This document shows, one piece after another, positions 8,496-17,693 of a stretch of 64,000 bases of DNA. Source of the stretch: Alistipes sp. (lineage in GTDB: Bacteria > Bacteroidota > Bacteroidia > Bacteroidales > Rikenellaceae); NCBI GenBank assembly GCA_017437045.1, contig JAFSBY010000041.1, positions 62,001 through 126,000 of the forward strand. The letters run 5' to 3'. Each line of letters starts with the position of its first letter. The first letter of the stretch is position 1. A program made the translations under genes and the position numbers. The notes below the pieces were generated by a model that saw only the letters and a list, made by a program, of their open reading frames with translations, did not search any database and was not told where the DNA came from.

Positions 8496-11400
8496 ATGAA
8501 TACGAAGAAGCTGATAATGACGCTTCTCGGAATGGTCGGGTTGTGCTGCATGTCGGGTGTGGCACAACCCGCTTTGCCTGTATCAATGGTACAAGGCAAG
8601 CTGCAATATGCCGATTTGGGGCGAGGCAATCAGATGCTCGACTTCTCGGTCTGCGGTTACCACCACTCCGAGCAGCCTATTCCCGATGTTCCGGTCTATT
8701 GTCTGGTAAGTCCCTCGAAAAACGACTCGGAGCAACTGCAATTCTGCATCGATCAGCTGGCCGGACAGCCCCTCAATGCCGAGGGGGTGCGTGGTGCCAT
8801 TTTGCTGGCCGAGGGTACCTATTATCTGGATCAACCGTTGCGCATCACCGCCTCGGGTATCGTCCTGCGCGGAGTGAGCAAGGAGAAGACGGTGCTCGTT
8901 AAGCGCGGTGTCGAGCGTGAGGCGATCATCTATATCGAGGGAGCGATGGATCGTACGTTTGCCCCCGAACGAAAGGTGACGACCGCCTATATCCCCGTGG
9001 GGACGACAACCTTTGAGGTTGAAGGTGCCGATGGGCTCTCGGTGGGGCAGCAGATTCTCGTGGAGCAGCAACCCGTAGCACGTCCGCGTGGCAAGCAGGT
9101 GGTGATCAGCGAGGAGCTGGGCCGAGCTCTCGGACCGGGTAACTTCCGCATCGGCTGGGATCGTACGATTCGTGCCATCGAGGGAAATCAGATCACCATC
9201 GACCATGCTGTAACTATGCCGCTCGGTGATCCGAAGCGTCCGATCGTGGTGAAACCCTACACGTGGAAGGGTCGTATCGCCGAGTGTGGTGTGGAGCACC
9301 TATCGCTGGTGTCGGCCTATGATGCCGCCAATCCGTTGGACGAGAACCATGCCTGGACGGGTGTCTGGATCGAGGCAGCCGAGGATTGCTGGGTGCGTCA
9401 GGTTGATTTCCGCCACCTGGCCGGTTCTGCTGTGGCGTTGCAGCCCGCTACGCGCCGCATTACGGTCGAAGATTGCCAATCGTTTGAGCCGATTTCGGAG
9501 ATTGCCGGGATGCGTCGTCGTACCTTCTTTACGTTGGGGCAGCACACCCTCTTCCAGCGTTGCTATTCGGAGCATGGTCAGCACGACTTCTCGGCCGGCA
9601 TCAATGCGCCGGGTCCCAATGCCTTTGTGCAGTGCGACAGCTACCTCTCGAAGGGCTTTAGCGGCTCGACCGGGGCGTGGGCCTGCGGTCTGCTCTTTGA
9701 TATTGTCAATATTGATGGGCACGACCTGGTCTTCAAGAGTCTGGAGCGTACGAATGGTCGCCCGGGATGGAATACGGCCAATAGCGTCGCTTGGCAATGT
9801 ACGGCTGCCGGTATCGAGTGTTATCGGCCGATCGGACTGGAGGGTGTAGGAAACTACGCCTTTGGCAGCTGGGCTACGTGTGCCGGCAACGGCTTGTTTG
9901 TGATGAACGATGAGTTTGTGAAGCCTTACAGCCTCTTCCGAGCCCAGCTCTCCGAGCGCATCGGCAAGGAGCAGGCACAGCGCATCAGCCGCATCTACGA
10001 CCGCGATACGAATGCCTCGTCGAGTCCTCCGATCGAGCGGGCTATCGCCTTGTCGAAGGCCGCCTATGAGCCGCGTATGACGCTGAAGCGTTGGATTGCC
10101 GAGGCTCCCTTTACGGCTCCCGTAGAGGGCGAGCGTTTGCTGATGATGAAGGCTCCGGTTCGCGGTCTTGCACCGCTGAAGCAGTATGGCTTGACGCAGG
10201 GCCGCTTGACGGTCAATGGACAGTTGTTGGTGGGTGGTCACCAAAATATTCGCTGGTGGAACGGTTCGATCGGCTTTGATCAGTTGGCTACGGCGACGGA
10301 CCACGTTACGCGCTTCGTGCCCGATCGCGAGGGCCGAGGTCTGACCGATCGCATCGACTCGGTGGTGACGCACATGGCCATGCGCGGGTCGTTGCTCCTG
10401 GATCATAACTATGGTTTGTGGTATGAGCGTCGTCGTGACGACCATATCCGCGTACGTCGCCGCGATGCCGATGTGTGGGCTCCCTTCTACGAGCAGCCCT
10501 TTGCCCGCACGGGTCAGGGTGCCGCCTGGGATGGCATGTCGCTCTACGATCTGACGAAGCCCAACACGTGGTATTGGAGTCGCCTGCGTGAATTTGCTGA
10601 CAAAGCCGGCAAGCGCGAGCTGCTGCTCTTCCACCAAAACTATTTCCAGCACAACATCATCGAGGCGGGTGCACACTGGGTCGATTCGCCGTGGCGTTCG
10701 ACGAACAACATCAACGAGACGGGCTTCCCCGAGCCGACCAATTTTGCCGGTGATAAGCGTGTCTTTGTGGCCGATATGTTCTACGATGTAAACCATCCGA
10801 AGCGTCGGGAGCTGCATCGAGGCTATATCCGTATGTGTCTGGACGAGCTGGCCGCGTATCAGAATGTGATCCATCTGGTGAGCGAGGAGTACACCGGTCC
10901 GCTCCACTTCGTGGAGTTCTGGTTGGACTGCATTGCCGAGTGGCAGGCCGAGACGGGTAAAGATCCGCTCATCGCCCTGTCGGCTACGAAGGATGTGCAG
11001 GATGCCATTCTGCGCGATCCGAAGCGTGCCGCCGTGGTCGATATCATTGATATCCGCTATTGGCACCATCGTGCCGACGGAACGACCTATGAGCCGCAGG
11101 GCGGTGTGAACCTTGCACCGCGTCAGCATGCACGTCTGGTGAAGGTCGGTTCGATTGACTTTGCCTCGGTCTATCGTGCCGTGAGCGAGTATCGCAAGGC
11201 CTATCCGACGAAGGCTGTGACCTACTTTGCCCAGAATTATCCCGCTTATGGTTGGGCCATCTTGCTGGCCGGCGGATCGTGCCCGACGTTGCGCCTGGCG
11301 GACGATCAGTTGCGTCGTGCCATTCCGCAGATGAGCTCCATCGAGCAGGATAAGCAGAGCTATCGTCTCGTAGGGGCGCAGGGTCAGTTGATCTACCTGC

Positions 11401-11561
11401 CCGAGAAGGGCACGAAGCAGGTGAAACTCCCGGCCGGTACGTACGCTCTCAAGCAGGTGGATATGCGCACCGGAACGGTGAGCATGCTGCAAGAGCAGGT
11501 CGTTGTAAAACGAACGCTCAAGTTAGAGGGTGGTGCACTCTACTGGTTGCAGAAGTTGTAA
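8496..11561 (+). CDS. Large secreted beta-helix protein with DUF6298-like C-terminal half
   Basis: 1021 residues with a signal peptide (about 1-23, GVAQPA). Residues 60-480 read as a pectin-lyase-like right-handed beta-helix (AEGTYYLDQPLRITASGIVLRGVS, ITVEDCQS). The second half (about 600-960) matches my memory of DUF6298: LWYERRRDDHIRVRRRD, AAWDGMSLYDL, LLLFHQNYFQHNIIEAGAHW and GGVNLAPRQHARL. Its acidic and aromatic content (SEEYTGPLHFVEFW) would suit a TIM-barrel-like glycoside-cleaving domain, but no function is established to my knowledge. It follows the pectate lyase by 12 bp and ends at a strong hairpin, so the two genes probably form one transcript acting on the same polymer. Confidence 0.78.
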   Translation: MNTKKLIMTLLGMVGLCCMSGVAQPALPVSMVQGKLQYADLGRGNQMLDFSVCGYHHSEQPIPDVPVYCLVSPSKNDSEQLQFCIDQLAGQPLNAEGVRGAILLAEGTYYLDQPLRITASGIVLRGVSKEKTVLVKRGVEREAIIYIEGAMDRTFAPERKVTTAYIPVGTTTFEVEGADGLSVGQQILVEQQPVARPRGKQVVISEELGRALGPGNFRIGWDRTIRAIEGNQITIDHAVTMPLGDPKRPIVVKPYTWKGRIAECGVEHLSLVSAYDAANPLDENHAWTGVWIEAAEDCWVRQVDFRHLAGSAVALQPATRRITVEDCQSFEPISEIAGMRRRTFFTLGQHTLFQRCYSEHGQHDFSAGINAPGPNAFVQCDSYLSKGFSGSTGAWACGLLFDIVNIDGHDLVFKSLERTNGRPGWNTANSVAWQCTAAGIECYRPIGLEGVGNYAFGSWATCAGNGLFVMNDEFVKPYSLFRAQLSERIGKEQAQRISRIYDRDTNASSSPPIERAIALSKAAYEPRMTLKRWIAEAPFTAPVEGERLLMMKAPVRGLAPLKQYGLTQGRLTVNGQLLVGGHQNIRWWNGSIGFDQLATATDHVTRFVPDREGRGLTDRIDSVVTHMAMRGSLLLDHNYGLWYERRRDDHIRVRRRDADVWAPFYEQPFARTGQGAAWDGMSLYDLTKPNTWYWSRLREFADKAGKRELLLFHQNYFQHNIIEAGAHWVDSPWRSTNNINETGFPEPTNFAGDKRVFVADMFYDVNHPKRRELHRGYIRMCLDELAAYQNVIHLVSEEYTGPLHFVEFWLDCIAEWQAETGKDPLIALSATKDVQDAILRDPKRAAVVDIIDIRYWHHRADGTTYEPQGGVNLAPRQHARLVKVGSIDFASVYRAVSEYRKAYPTKAVTYFAQNYPAYGWAILLAGGSCPTLRLADDQLRRAIPQMSSIEQDKQSYRLVGAQGQLIYLPEKGTKQVKLPAGTYALKQVDMRTGTVSMLQEQVVVKRTLKLEGGALYWLQKL

Positions 11562-11580
11562 ACGGCATCCATGAACAAAC

Positions 11581-11608
11581 GAGGGCTGTCCCAATCGGGA
11601 CAGCCCTC
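11581..11608. terminator. Bidirectional terminator between the CAZyme cluster and V-ATPase operon
   Basis: A perfect 12-bp stem (GAGGGCTGTCCC with GGGACAGCCCTC) closes a 4-nt loop. T-rich sequence follows on the plus side (GTTTCGTTT), and upstream A-rich sequence gives T-rich sequence on the minus side. It lies in the 74-bp gap between two convergent genes and shares its core with four other terminators in the window. Confidence 0.85.
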
Positions 11609-11635
11609 GTTTCGTTTGAATCGTTGCGGATCGGA

Positions 11636-12091
11636 TTAGGCGGCAATCAGACCGGCGATCATGTTCGTAGCAGCTACCGTCAAAATAGCATACAACTCGG
11701 GGAAAGCGGCCAGAATCAGCGTCTTACCCATTACGTCCTGACCGTTACCGATGGCTGCGATACCATTGGCGCAGACCTTGGCCTGATAAATGGCAGCAGC
11801 CAAGTTGGCGATACCTACCAAGATACCGGCACCCAGGATACCGGCACCCTGCAACATCGTAGGAGCGGTCAAGAAATCCTGCACCATGAAGAAGCAGACG
11901 AAACCGTACAGACCCTGCGAACCCGGAAGAGCCGAGAGGATCATGTAGCTACCGAAGGCGTTGCTATTCTTCTTCATAGCACCTACCGAAGCCTGTCCGC
12001 AGATCGAAGTACCGACGGCCGAAGCGATACCGGCCAAACCTACCATCAGTGCTACGCCGATATAGGCCATTACCATTGCTGTTGTTTCCAT
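11636..12091 (-). CDS. ntpK: V-type ATPase subunit K (membrane rotor proteolipid)
   Basis: 151 residues, a fused two-hairpin proteolipid with four membrane helices and Gly/Ala-rich packing (VGLAGIASAVGTSI, GAGILGAGILVGIANLA). The ion-site residues are Leu55, Ser58, Gln59, Tyr62, Gln103 and Glu132 (in AAFPELYAIL). Their spacing matches the Na+ site of Enterococcus hirae NtpK (L61, T64, Q65, Y68, Q110, E139), including 29 residues between Gln and Glu. The ring therefore looks Na+-coupled. It is the last gene of the operon, 41 bp after subunit I, and ends at the shared terminator. Confidence 0.93.
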   Translation of the reverse strand: METTAMVMAYIGVALMVGLAGIASAVGTSICGQASVGAMKKNSNAFGSYMILSALPGSQGLYGFVCFFMVQDFLTAPTMLQGAGILGAGILVGIANLAAAIYQAKVCANGIAAIGNGQDVMGKTLILAAFPELYAILTVAATNMIAGLIAA

Positions 12092-12132
12092 AATTTTGTT
12101 TGTTTTTTAGTTTGTTTAATAAATTTGATTGT

Positions 12133-13983
12133 TTACTCGTTGTTATCCATTTTGCGGATGGGGTCGAAATTGCGCGATGCCATCTCGAAACCGGCATTTT
12201 TGTAGAACTCCACAAAGGTCAGACGCATCGGGTGTACGAACGACGAGATCGTGGACATGAAGAGGTTGATGGCGTGACCAATGAAGAGGATGATGGCCAT
12301 CGTGATCACCTTACCGACGATGTTCTCAGGTGCCATGCCCTCGGCCAGCTGGTTGAATACCAGTGCCAGAACACCACCCGAAAGACCGATTGCGAAGAGA
12401 CGAATGTACGACAGCACGTCGCTCAACAAGCCTGTGATATTATTGTAGAGATTCCACAGACCCGATCCGATATTGACGAACGGATTGAGGAACTTACCCG
12501 GCGTGTTGAGGAACAGCATCATGAACATACCCACCCCGATAGCTCCCAGGAAGATGGGTGAATCGGTCGTGAAGCCCGGAATAACCCACGCCTCATTCAT
12601 CATCGGCAGACCTGCAGCTAGCGAACCGGCCAGCAGAACGATCAGCCAACCCAGCGTGTTGAAGATATACTTCACGCCAAAGGTTCGCAACGTGACATAG
12701 ACATTGATCGCCAGACCAAAGATGATCTGCACCATACCAATTGCCAAGGCCCAACCGAAGAATTGACCCTGGAAATCGAAGAAGGGAATCCCCTTGAAGC
12801 ACTCAAATTCGCCCAGACTCATGCCGAAGAACGAGCCACAGAAGGCTCCGAAGAGGGTTGTCGAGAGGGCGCACAGCGTGGCAAACCAGGCGGCGCGAGC
12901 CATCATACCCGTGCGGTGCTTGTGCATCATCCACAGACCGGCACACAAGAGAATCAGACCATATCCTGCGTCGTTCAGACAGATGCCGAAGAAGAGCATG
13001 TAGAAGGGCGCAAAGAAGGGCGTCAGATCGAGCGTACCATACTTCGGACGGGCATACAGATCGCCAATCATCTCAAAGATACGCGCAAAGCGGTTGTTCT
13101 TGAGCTTGACGGGCGTGTTGTCCTCGGGCGTCGGGTCGCTCTTCAGGTAGATCACGTTGGGGTACTCCTCCAACAGCGCATCCACCTGCTTCGAGGTGGC
13201 CGTTTCGGCCCAACCCTCCATGACCAGCAGCGTGCCATCGGCTGCGCGCTCGGCTGTAGCCTCTACGCGAGCACCCTGCAACTGCTCCTTCAAGGCAGCG
13301 GCATAGCTCTTCATCTCCGCTTCGCTGGCAGCGATGCGTGCAAAGCTCTTGTCCAACTCGTTCAGGGCCTCCTGCTCGCGGGCAATCTGCTGCTCGGCCT
13401 CGCGGATGTCAAACTGCGGAGCCTTCAGCTCCTGGGCGTCGATCGAGAGCTCCTGTCCGGGAGCCGTCAGTGCCACGAACCATATGGTCGATTCCGAACG
13501 GTTGATCTCCTCGATCGTGTACTGCTCACTCCAGGCGGCCAGCTCCTTCTCGTAGGTCGAACGCGAAGCGGTCAACAGGTGCATGACGATGCCCTGCTCG
13601 GCCAACGAGCGGATAGCCTTCACGTCGAAGGCTCCCCAGGGACGCAGCTCCTCGCAGAGCTTCTCCATGCGGCCGATCTCGGCGTGGTGGGCTGCAGCCT
13701 GACGGGCTGCCTCCTCGTAGGCCTCAAAGGCCTCGCGGCCCGAGCTGTATTTCGCGCTCTGCTCCGCCATTGAGGCGTGCTCACCTACGGTGCGCCACTG
13801 GGCCAGGAAATTCGAAGCTTTCGCCATGGCCTCGATGTCGATCATCAGCTGGCGATCCCCCTCGGTGGGCTCCCACCCCGTGGTGGTGATATCTACCAAA
13901 CCCAGCTCACGCAGGCGGGCGATGAAATCTTCGCTCTGTGCTGCAAAGAGCACAAAGTTGTATTTTGACATGCGTGCGATCAT
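12133..13983 (-). CDS. ntpI: V-type ATPase subunit I (membrane stator, a-subunit homologue)
   Basis: 616 residues. The N-terminal cytosolic half is charged and partly coiled coil (about 1-320). The C-terminal half has seven or eight hydrophobic helices starting near FFAPFYMLFFGICLNDAGYG. The conserved arginine that faces the rotor ring is Arg528 in LSYIRLFAIGLSGG. The start at 13983 gives an ATGA overlap with the stop of subunit D, typical of translational coupling. An internal ATG four codons later (MSKYNF) is also plausible. The subunit forms the ion half-channels and joins the peripheral stalk to the membrane sector. Confidence 0.92.
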   Translation of the reverse strand: MIARMSKYNFVLFAAQSEDFIARLRELGLVDITTTGWEPTEGDRQLMIDIEAMAKASNFLAQWRTVGEHASMAEQSAKYSSGREAFEAYEEAARQAAAHHAEIGRMEKLCEELRPWGAFDVKAIRSLAEQGIVMHLLTASRSTYEKELAAWSEQYTIEEINRSESTIWFVALTAPGQELSIDAQELKAPQFDIREAEQQIAREQEALNELDKSFARIAASEAEMKSYAAALKEQLQGARVEATAERAADGTLLVMEGWAETATSKQVDALLEEYPNVIYLKSDPTPEDNTPVKLKNNRFARIFEMIGDLYARPKYGTLDLTPFFAPFYMLFFGICLNDAGYGLILLCAGLWMMHKHRTGMMARAAWFATLCALSTTLFGAFCGSFFGMSLGEFECFKGIPFFDFQGQFFGWALAIGMVQIIFGLAINVYVTLRTFGVKYIFNTLGWLIVLLAGSLAAGLPMMNEAWVIPGFTTDSPIFLGAIGVGMFMMLFLNTPGKFLNPFVNIGSGLWNLYNNITGLLSDVLSYIRLFAIGLSGGVLALVFNQLAEGMAPENIVGKVITMAIILFIGHAINLFMSTISSFVHPMRLTFVEFYKNAGFEMASRNFDPIRKMDNNE

Positions 13984-14588
13984 AACGAAGAGCCCTCCCC
14001 GGCTTGCTGTTGTTTGGTTTTTACAATCTTCTGGGCAGATTTCGAGAGATTCTCCTCATCCTCCATGAAGCGTTTGATTTTACGAATGGCATCCTCGTAC
14101 CCGGGTATCTGCACCTTTTCGTACAAGTTTACCTTTTGCGTGGTTTTGCGGCGGGCGTAGTCCAAAAGTTCCATCTTGCGATTGTAAACCTCGAACTCGA
14201 TTCCGAGGCGGGCCATCTGCTCCAGCACCGTCACACCGTCGGCATACCAAACCGGCGACGAGAACAGGTCGTAGGCCTTGCGCTCGAATCGAACCTCCTT
14301 CAAGACGGGCGTGCGAACACCCGCAATCTTCTGTACCGACAAATCCACAGCGGCAATGCGCACCAACGTACAATCAAACTCGCCCCACAGTGCTACCATG
14401 TAATCGTATTGGGCCATGAGCTGGTCCAAACGCTCGCGGTAGTCTGCGGCCGTATCCTTCGCTCGCTTCACCTCGGAACGCAGCGCAGACTCCTTCGATT
14501 TGATCGTCGGAAGGGCCTTCTGGCGCATCTTGAGCTGCTTGCCGAGTTCGCCGAGCGAGGTTTTGTTGTATTGAAATTTGATTGCCAT
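13980..14588 (-). CDS. ntpD: V-type ATPase subunit D (central stalk)
   Basis: 202 residues, mostly two long helices as in the rotor shaft of V/A-ATPases. The N-terminus has FQYNKTSLGELGKQLKMRQKALPTIK, close to the family's L..L...L..A..G..LLK pattern. The C-terminal helix reads YEKVQIPGYEDAIRKIKRFMEDEE. The D subunit transmits torque between the A3B3 head and the membrane ring. It lies 6 bp after subunit B, and its stop overlaps the start of subunit I. Confidence 0.92.
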   Translation of the reverse strand: MAIKFQYNKTSLGELGKQLKMRQKALPTIKSKESALRSEVKRAKDTAADYRERLDQLMAQYDYMVALWGEFDCTLVRIAAVDLSVQKIAGVRTPVLKEVRFERKAYDLFSSPVWYADGVTVLEQMARLGIEFEVYNRKMELLDYARRKTTQKVNLYEKVQIPGYEDAIRKIKRFMEDEENLSKSAQKIVKTKQQQAGEGSSL

Positions 14589-14594
14589 TGTCTG

Positions 14595-15914
14595 TTATGC
14601 TTTCCAGTATTTTTCGATCAGCTCGGCCTTGATAGCAACCTCCTCCTTCGAGAAGTAGGCGGCAAAGAGCTCCCAGGCCGTATCCAACATTTCGGTGATC
14701 TCGATGTTGATGTCGATCGCCAGCAGCTTGCGCGAGTAGTCGCGGGCAAACTTCAAGGCGCGCTCATCGTAATCCGACAGGTCGAAACCGTTCTCGAGCT
14801 TCGTCTTGGCGTTGGCAGCATCGGCATACAGACGCACACAGGCGTTCATCACCTGCGGGTGATCCTCGCGCGTCTTCTTACCGATCACGAGCTGCTTCAG
14901 ACGCGACAACGAACGGAACGGATCGACGATTACCTTACCCGTATCCGAGTCGTTACGCAGGAACAACTGACCCTCCGTGATGTAACCCGTGTTGTCGGGG
15001 ATGGCGTGCGTAATATCGCCACCCGAAAGGGTCGTCACGGCGATGATCGTGATCGAACCACCGTTGGGCAGCTGTACGGCCTTCTCGTAGATCTTGGCCA
15101 GGTCCGAATAGAGCGAACCGGGCATCGAGTCCTTCGAGGGGATCTGGTCCATACGGTTCGACACGATAGCCAGGGCATCGGCGTAGAGGGTCATATCGGT
15201 CAAGAGCACCAAGACCTTCTCACCCTTATCTACGGCGAAGTACTCGGCAGCCGTCAGGGCCATATCGGGCACAAGCAGACGCTCTACGGGCGGATTCTCG
15301 GTCGTATTGACGAACGAGACGATGCGGTCCAGTGCACCGGCATTCTCGAACACCGACTTAAAGTAGAGGAAGTCGTCGTTCGTCAGACCCATACCGCCCA
15401 GGATGATCTTGTCGGCCTTGGCACGCAGGGCCACGTTGGCCATCACGGCGTTGTAGGGCTGGTCGGGGTCGGCGAAGAAGGGGATCTTCTGACCCGTTAC
15501 GATCGTGTTATTAAGGTCGATACCGGCGATACCCGTAGCGATCAGCTCCGAAGGTTGCAGACGCTTGAAGGGGTTCACCGTCGGGCCACCGATCTCGCGA
15601 GCCTCACCCTCTACGGCCTCGCCACCCTCGAGCGGCTCGCCATAGGCGTTGAAGAAGCGGCCGGCCAGGTTGTCCGAAACCTTCAGCTTCGGCGGCTCAC
15701 CGTGGAAGATCACCTCCGAGTTGGTGGCGATACCCTCCGTGCCGGCAAAAACCTGCAACGTAACATTCTGGCCCATAATTTTCACCACCTGCGCCAGCTT
15801 ACCACCTACGGTGGCCAGCTCGTCGTTACCTACGCCCTCGGCACGCAACGTGACCGTGGCTTTGGTGATGTTGTCGATTTTCGTGTATATCTTCTGAAAT
15901 GCGCGTGTAGTCAT
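14595..15914 (-). CDS. ntpB: V-type ATP synthase subunit B (non-catalytic)
   Basis: 439 residues with the three-domain B-subunit layout. An N-terminal beta barrel begins TRAFQKIYTKIDNITKATVTL. The central nucleotide-binding-like domain has no Walker A lysine motif (ATGIAGIDLNNTIVTGQKIPFFADPDQPYN in place of a P-loop), and a helical C-terminus follows. Retained features include DMTLYADAL and SRMDQIPSKDSMPGSLYSDLA. B subunits form the regulatory sites at the A/B interfaces. The gene starts 5 bp after the end of subunit A. Confidence 0.95.
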   Translation of the reverse strand: MTTRAFQKIYTKIDNITKATVTLRAEGVGNDELATVGGKLAQVVKIMGQNVTLQVFAGTEGIATNSEVIFHGEPPKLKVSDNLAGRFFNAYGEPLEGGEAVEGEAREIGGPTVNPFKRLQPSELIATGIAGIDLNNTIVTGQKIPFFADPDQPYNAVMANVALRAKADKIILGGMGLTNDDFLYFKSVFENAGALDRIVSFVNTTENPPVERLLVPDMALTAAEYFAVDKGEKVLVLLTDMTLYADALAIVSNRMDQIPSKDSMPGSLYSDLAKIYEKAVQLPNGGSITIIAVTTLSGGDITHAIPDNTGYITEGQLFLRNDSDTGKVIVDPFRSLSRLKQLVIGKKTREDHPQVMNACVRLYADAANAKTKLENGFDLSDYDERALKFARDYSRKLLAIDINIEITEMLDTAWELFAAYFSKEEVAIKAELIEKYWKA

Positions 15915-15919
15915 AACTC

Positions 15920-17674
15920 TTATTGGATTTTTTCACTCACATACTGTTCGATCTTCGACTTGTAGTCGTGGAACTTCTCCGACTGCCACTGCGAGTAGTT
16001 CATCTGGCGGAAGAGGTTGATCAGACCCTTGAAGAACTGCGAGCACTCCTCGAAATCACCAAAGGTGAAGTCGTGGCGGCAGATGTCGAGCACCATCTTG
16101 TACATCATCTGCTGACGCTCGATGGGGCAGTTGGCGTCGATGTCGTCAAAGGCATCCTGCTGCAGGATCACGAAGTCCAGCAACTCCGACTTCCAGAAAC
16201 GCTCGTGGTACTCTACGGGTACACCGTCGTCACCGAGGATGTTGATCTGGTCGTTGGCCTCCTTACCGCGTTGCACGAAGGTCTTACCCTCGTACACGGC
16301 ATCTACCCAATCCTTCTCGATGTGCTCGTCCAGATACTCGCGGATCTCGGGATACTCCAGATACTTCGAGTAGCTGTCCAGCGGGTCGATAGCCGGATAT
16401 CGCTTCGAGTCGGCACGACCCTGCGAAAGGGCGTAGAAGCAGCGAGCTGCCTTCTTTGTCGATTCGGTTACCGGCTCCTTGAGGTTACCACCGGCCGGCG
16501 ATACCGTACCGAGGAAGGTGACCGAACCCGTCTCGCCGTTGGTGAGCTTCACCAGACCGGCACGAGCATAGAAGGCGGCGATGATAGCCGAAAGGTCCAT
16601 CGGGAAGGCGTCCTGACCCGGAAGCTCCTCCAGACGGTTCGACATCTCACGCAGGGCCTGTGCCCAACGCGACGTCGAGTCGGCCATTACGAGCACCTTC
16701 AGACCCATGGCGCGGTAGTACTCGCCGATGGTCATACCCGTGTAGACCGAAGCCTCACGAGCTGCCACAGGCATGTTCGAGGTGTTACAGATGATGATCG
16801 TACGCTCCATGAGCTTATGGCCCGTGCGGGGGTCTACCAACTCGGGGAACTCCTTGAAGATCTCCACTACCTCGTTGGCACGCTCACCGCAAGCCACAAT
16901 GATGATCACCTCGGCATCGGCCTGCTTCGAAATGGCGTGCTGAAGCACCGTCTTACCGGCACCGAACGGACCCGGGATGAAGCCCGTACCGCCCTCGGCC
17001 AGCGGGTTGAACGTATCAATAGCGCGCACACCCGTGTTCATCACGCGGCTCGGGCGCGGCTTCTCCGTATAGGCACGGATGGCCTGCTTAACGGGCCACT
17101 TCTGTACCATCGTGATGTTGTGATCCACGCCCTCGGCGTCGGTTACCACGGCGATCGTGTCGGTCACCTTGTAGGTGCCGGCAGCGGCTACACTTTTGAC
17201 CGTATAGCTCTCGGTCATCGTGAAGGGAACCATGATCTTGTGGTTTACCCACTGCTCCTTCACCTCGCCGAGCCACGAAGCGGCCGAAACCTTATCACCG
17301 GCCTTGGCCAGCGGCTTGAACTCCCACGTAGCCTCGTAGTCGATCGGGTCGGTCACCGAGCCGCGCTCGATGAACAGACCCTCCATCTTGGCCAAGTCGT
17401 TCTGCAGACCATCGTAGTTGCGCGACAAAAGACCCGGAGCCAGCGTAGCCTCGAGCATGTGACCCTCGAACTCTACCTTGTCACCGATCTTCAGGCCACG
17501 CGTCGAGTCGAATACCTGGACATAAGCGTCATCGCCTATGACCTTGATGACCTCGGCCATCATCTTCGTATCACCTACATAAACATAGCAGATCTCATTC
17601 TGGGCCACAGCTCCGTCGGCCTTGACGATCACGATGTTCGAGATGATACCGTTTACACGTCCTGTTGTTTTCAT
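15920..17674 (-). CDS. ntpA: V-type ATP synthase subunit A (catalytic)
   Basis: 584 residues, the expected size for a catalytic A subunit carrying the extra non-homologous insert. The Walker A motif GPFGAGKT has its lysine at residue 241. ADSTSRWAQALREMSNRLEELPGQDAFPMDL is visible as the conserved central region, and Walker B-type residues lie in the LKVLVMADSTSRW stretch. It hydrolyses or makes ATP in the cytoplasmic head. It lies between the DUF2764 gene (19 bp) and subunit B (5 bp). Confidence 0.96.
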   Translation of the reverse strand: MKTTGRVNGIISNIVIVKADGAVAQNEICYVYVGDTKMMAEVIKVIGDDAYVQVFDSTRGLKIGDKVEFEGHMLEATLAPGLLSRNYDGLQNDLAKMEGLFIERGSVTDPIDYEATWEFKPLAKAGDKVSAASWLGEVKEQWVNHKIMVPFTMTESYTVKSVAAAGTYKVTDTIAVVTDAEGVDHNITMVQKWPVKQAIRAYTEKPRPSRVMNTGVRAIDTFNPLAEGGTGFIPGPFGAGKTVLQHAISKQADAEVIIIVACGERANEVVEIFKEFPELVDPRTGHKLMERTIIICNTSNMPVAAREASVYTGMTIGEYYRAMGLKVLVMADSTSRWAQALREMSNRLEELPGQDAFPMDLSAIIAAFYARAGLVKLTNGETGSVTFLGTVSPAGGNLKEPVTESTKKAARCFYALSQGRADSKRYPAIDPLDSYSKYLEYPEIREYLDEHIEKDWVDAVYEGKTFVQRGKEANDQINILGDDGVPVEYHERFWKSELLDFVILQQDAFDDIDANCPIERQQMMYKMVLDICRHDFTFGDFEECSQFFKGLINLFRQMNYSQWQSEKFHDYKSKIEQYVSEKIQ

Positions 17675-17693
17675 TCTCTATGTTGTTATTGTT

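Noticed and set aside
6768-8567. Minus-strand open frame of 599 codons opposite the pectate lyase gene
   Set aside because: Antisense shadow; its translation is Ile/Thr/His-rich repeats of reversed codons without any motif.
9300-11492. Minus-strand open frame of 730 codons opposite the beta-helix/DUF6298-like gene
   Set aside because: Low-complexity antisense frame with no recognisable family; the plus-strand protein has a signal peptide, domains and operon context.
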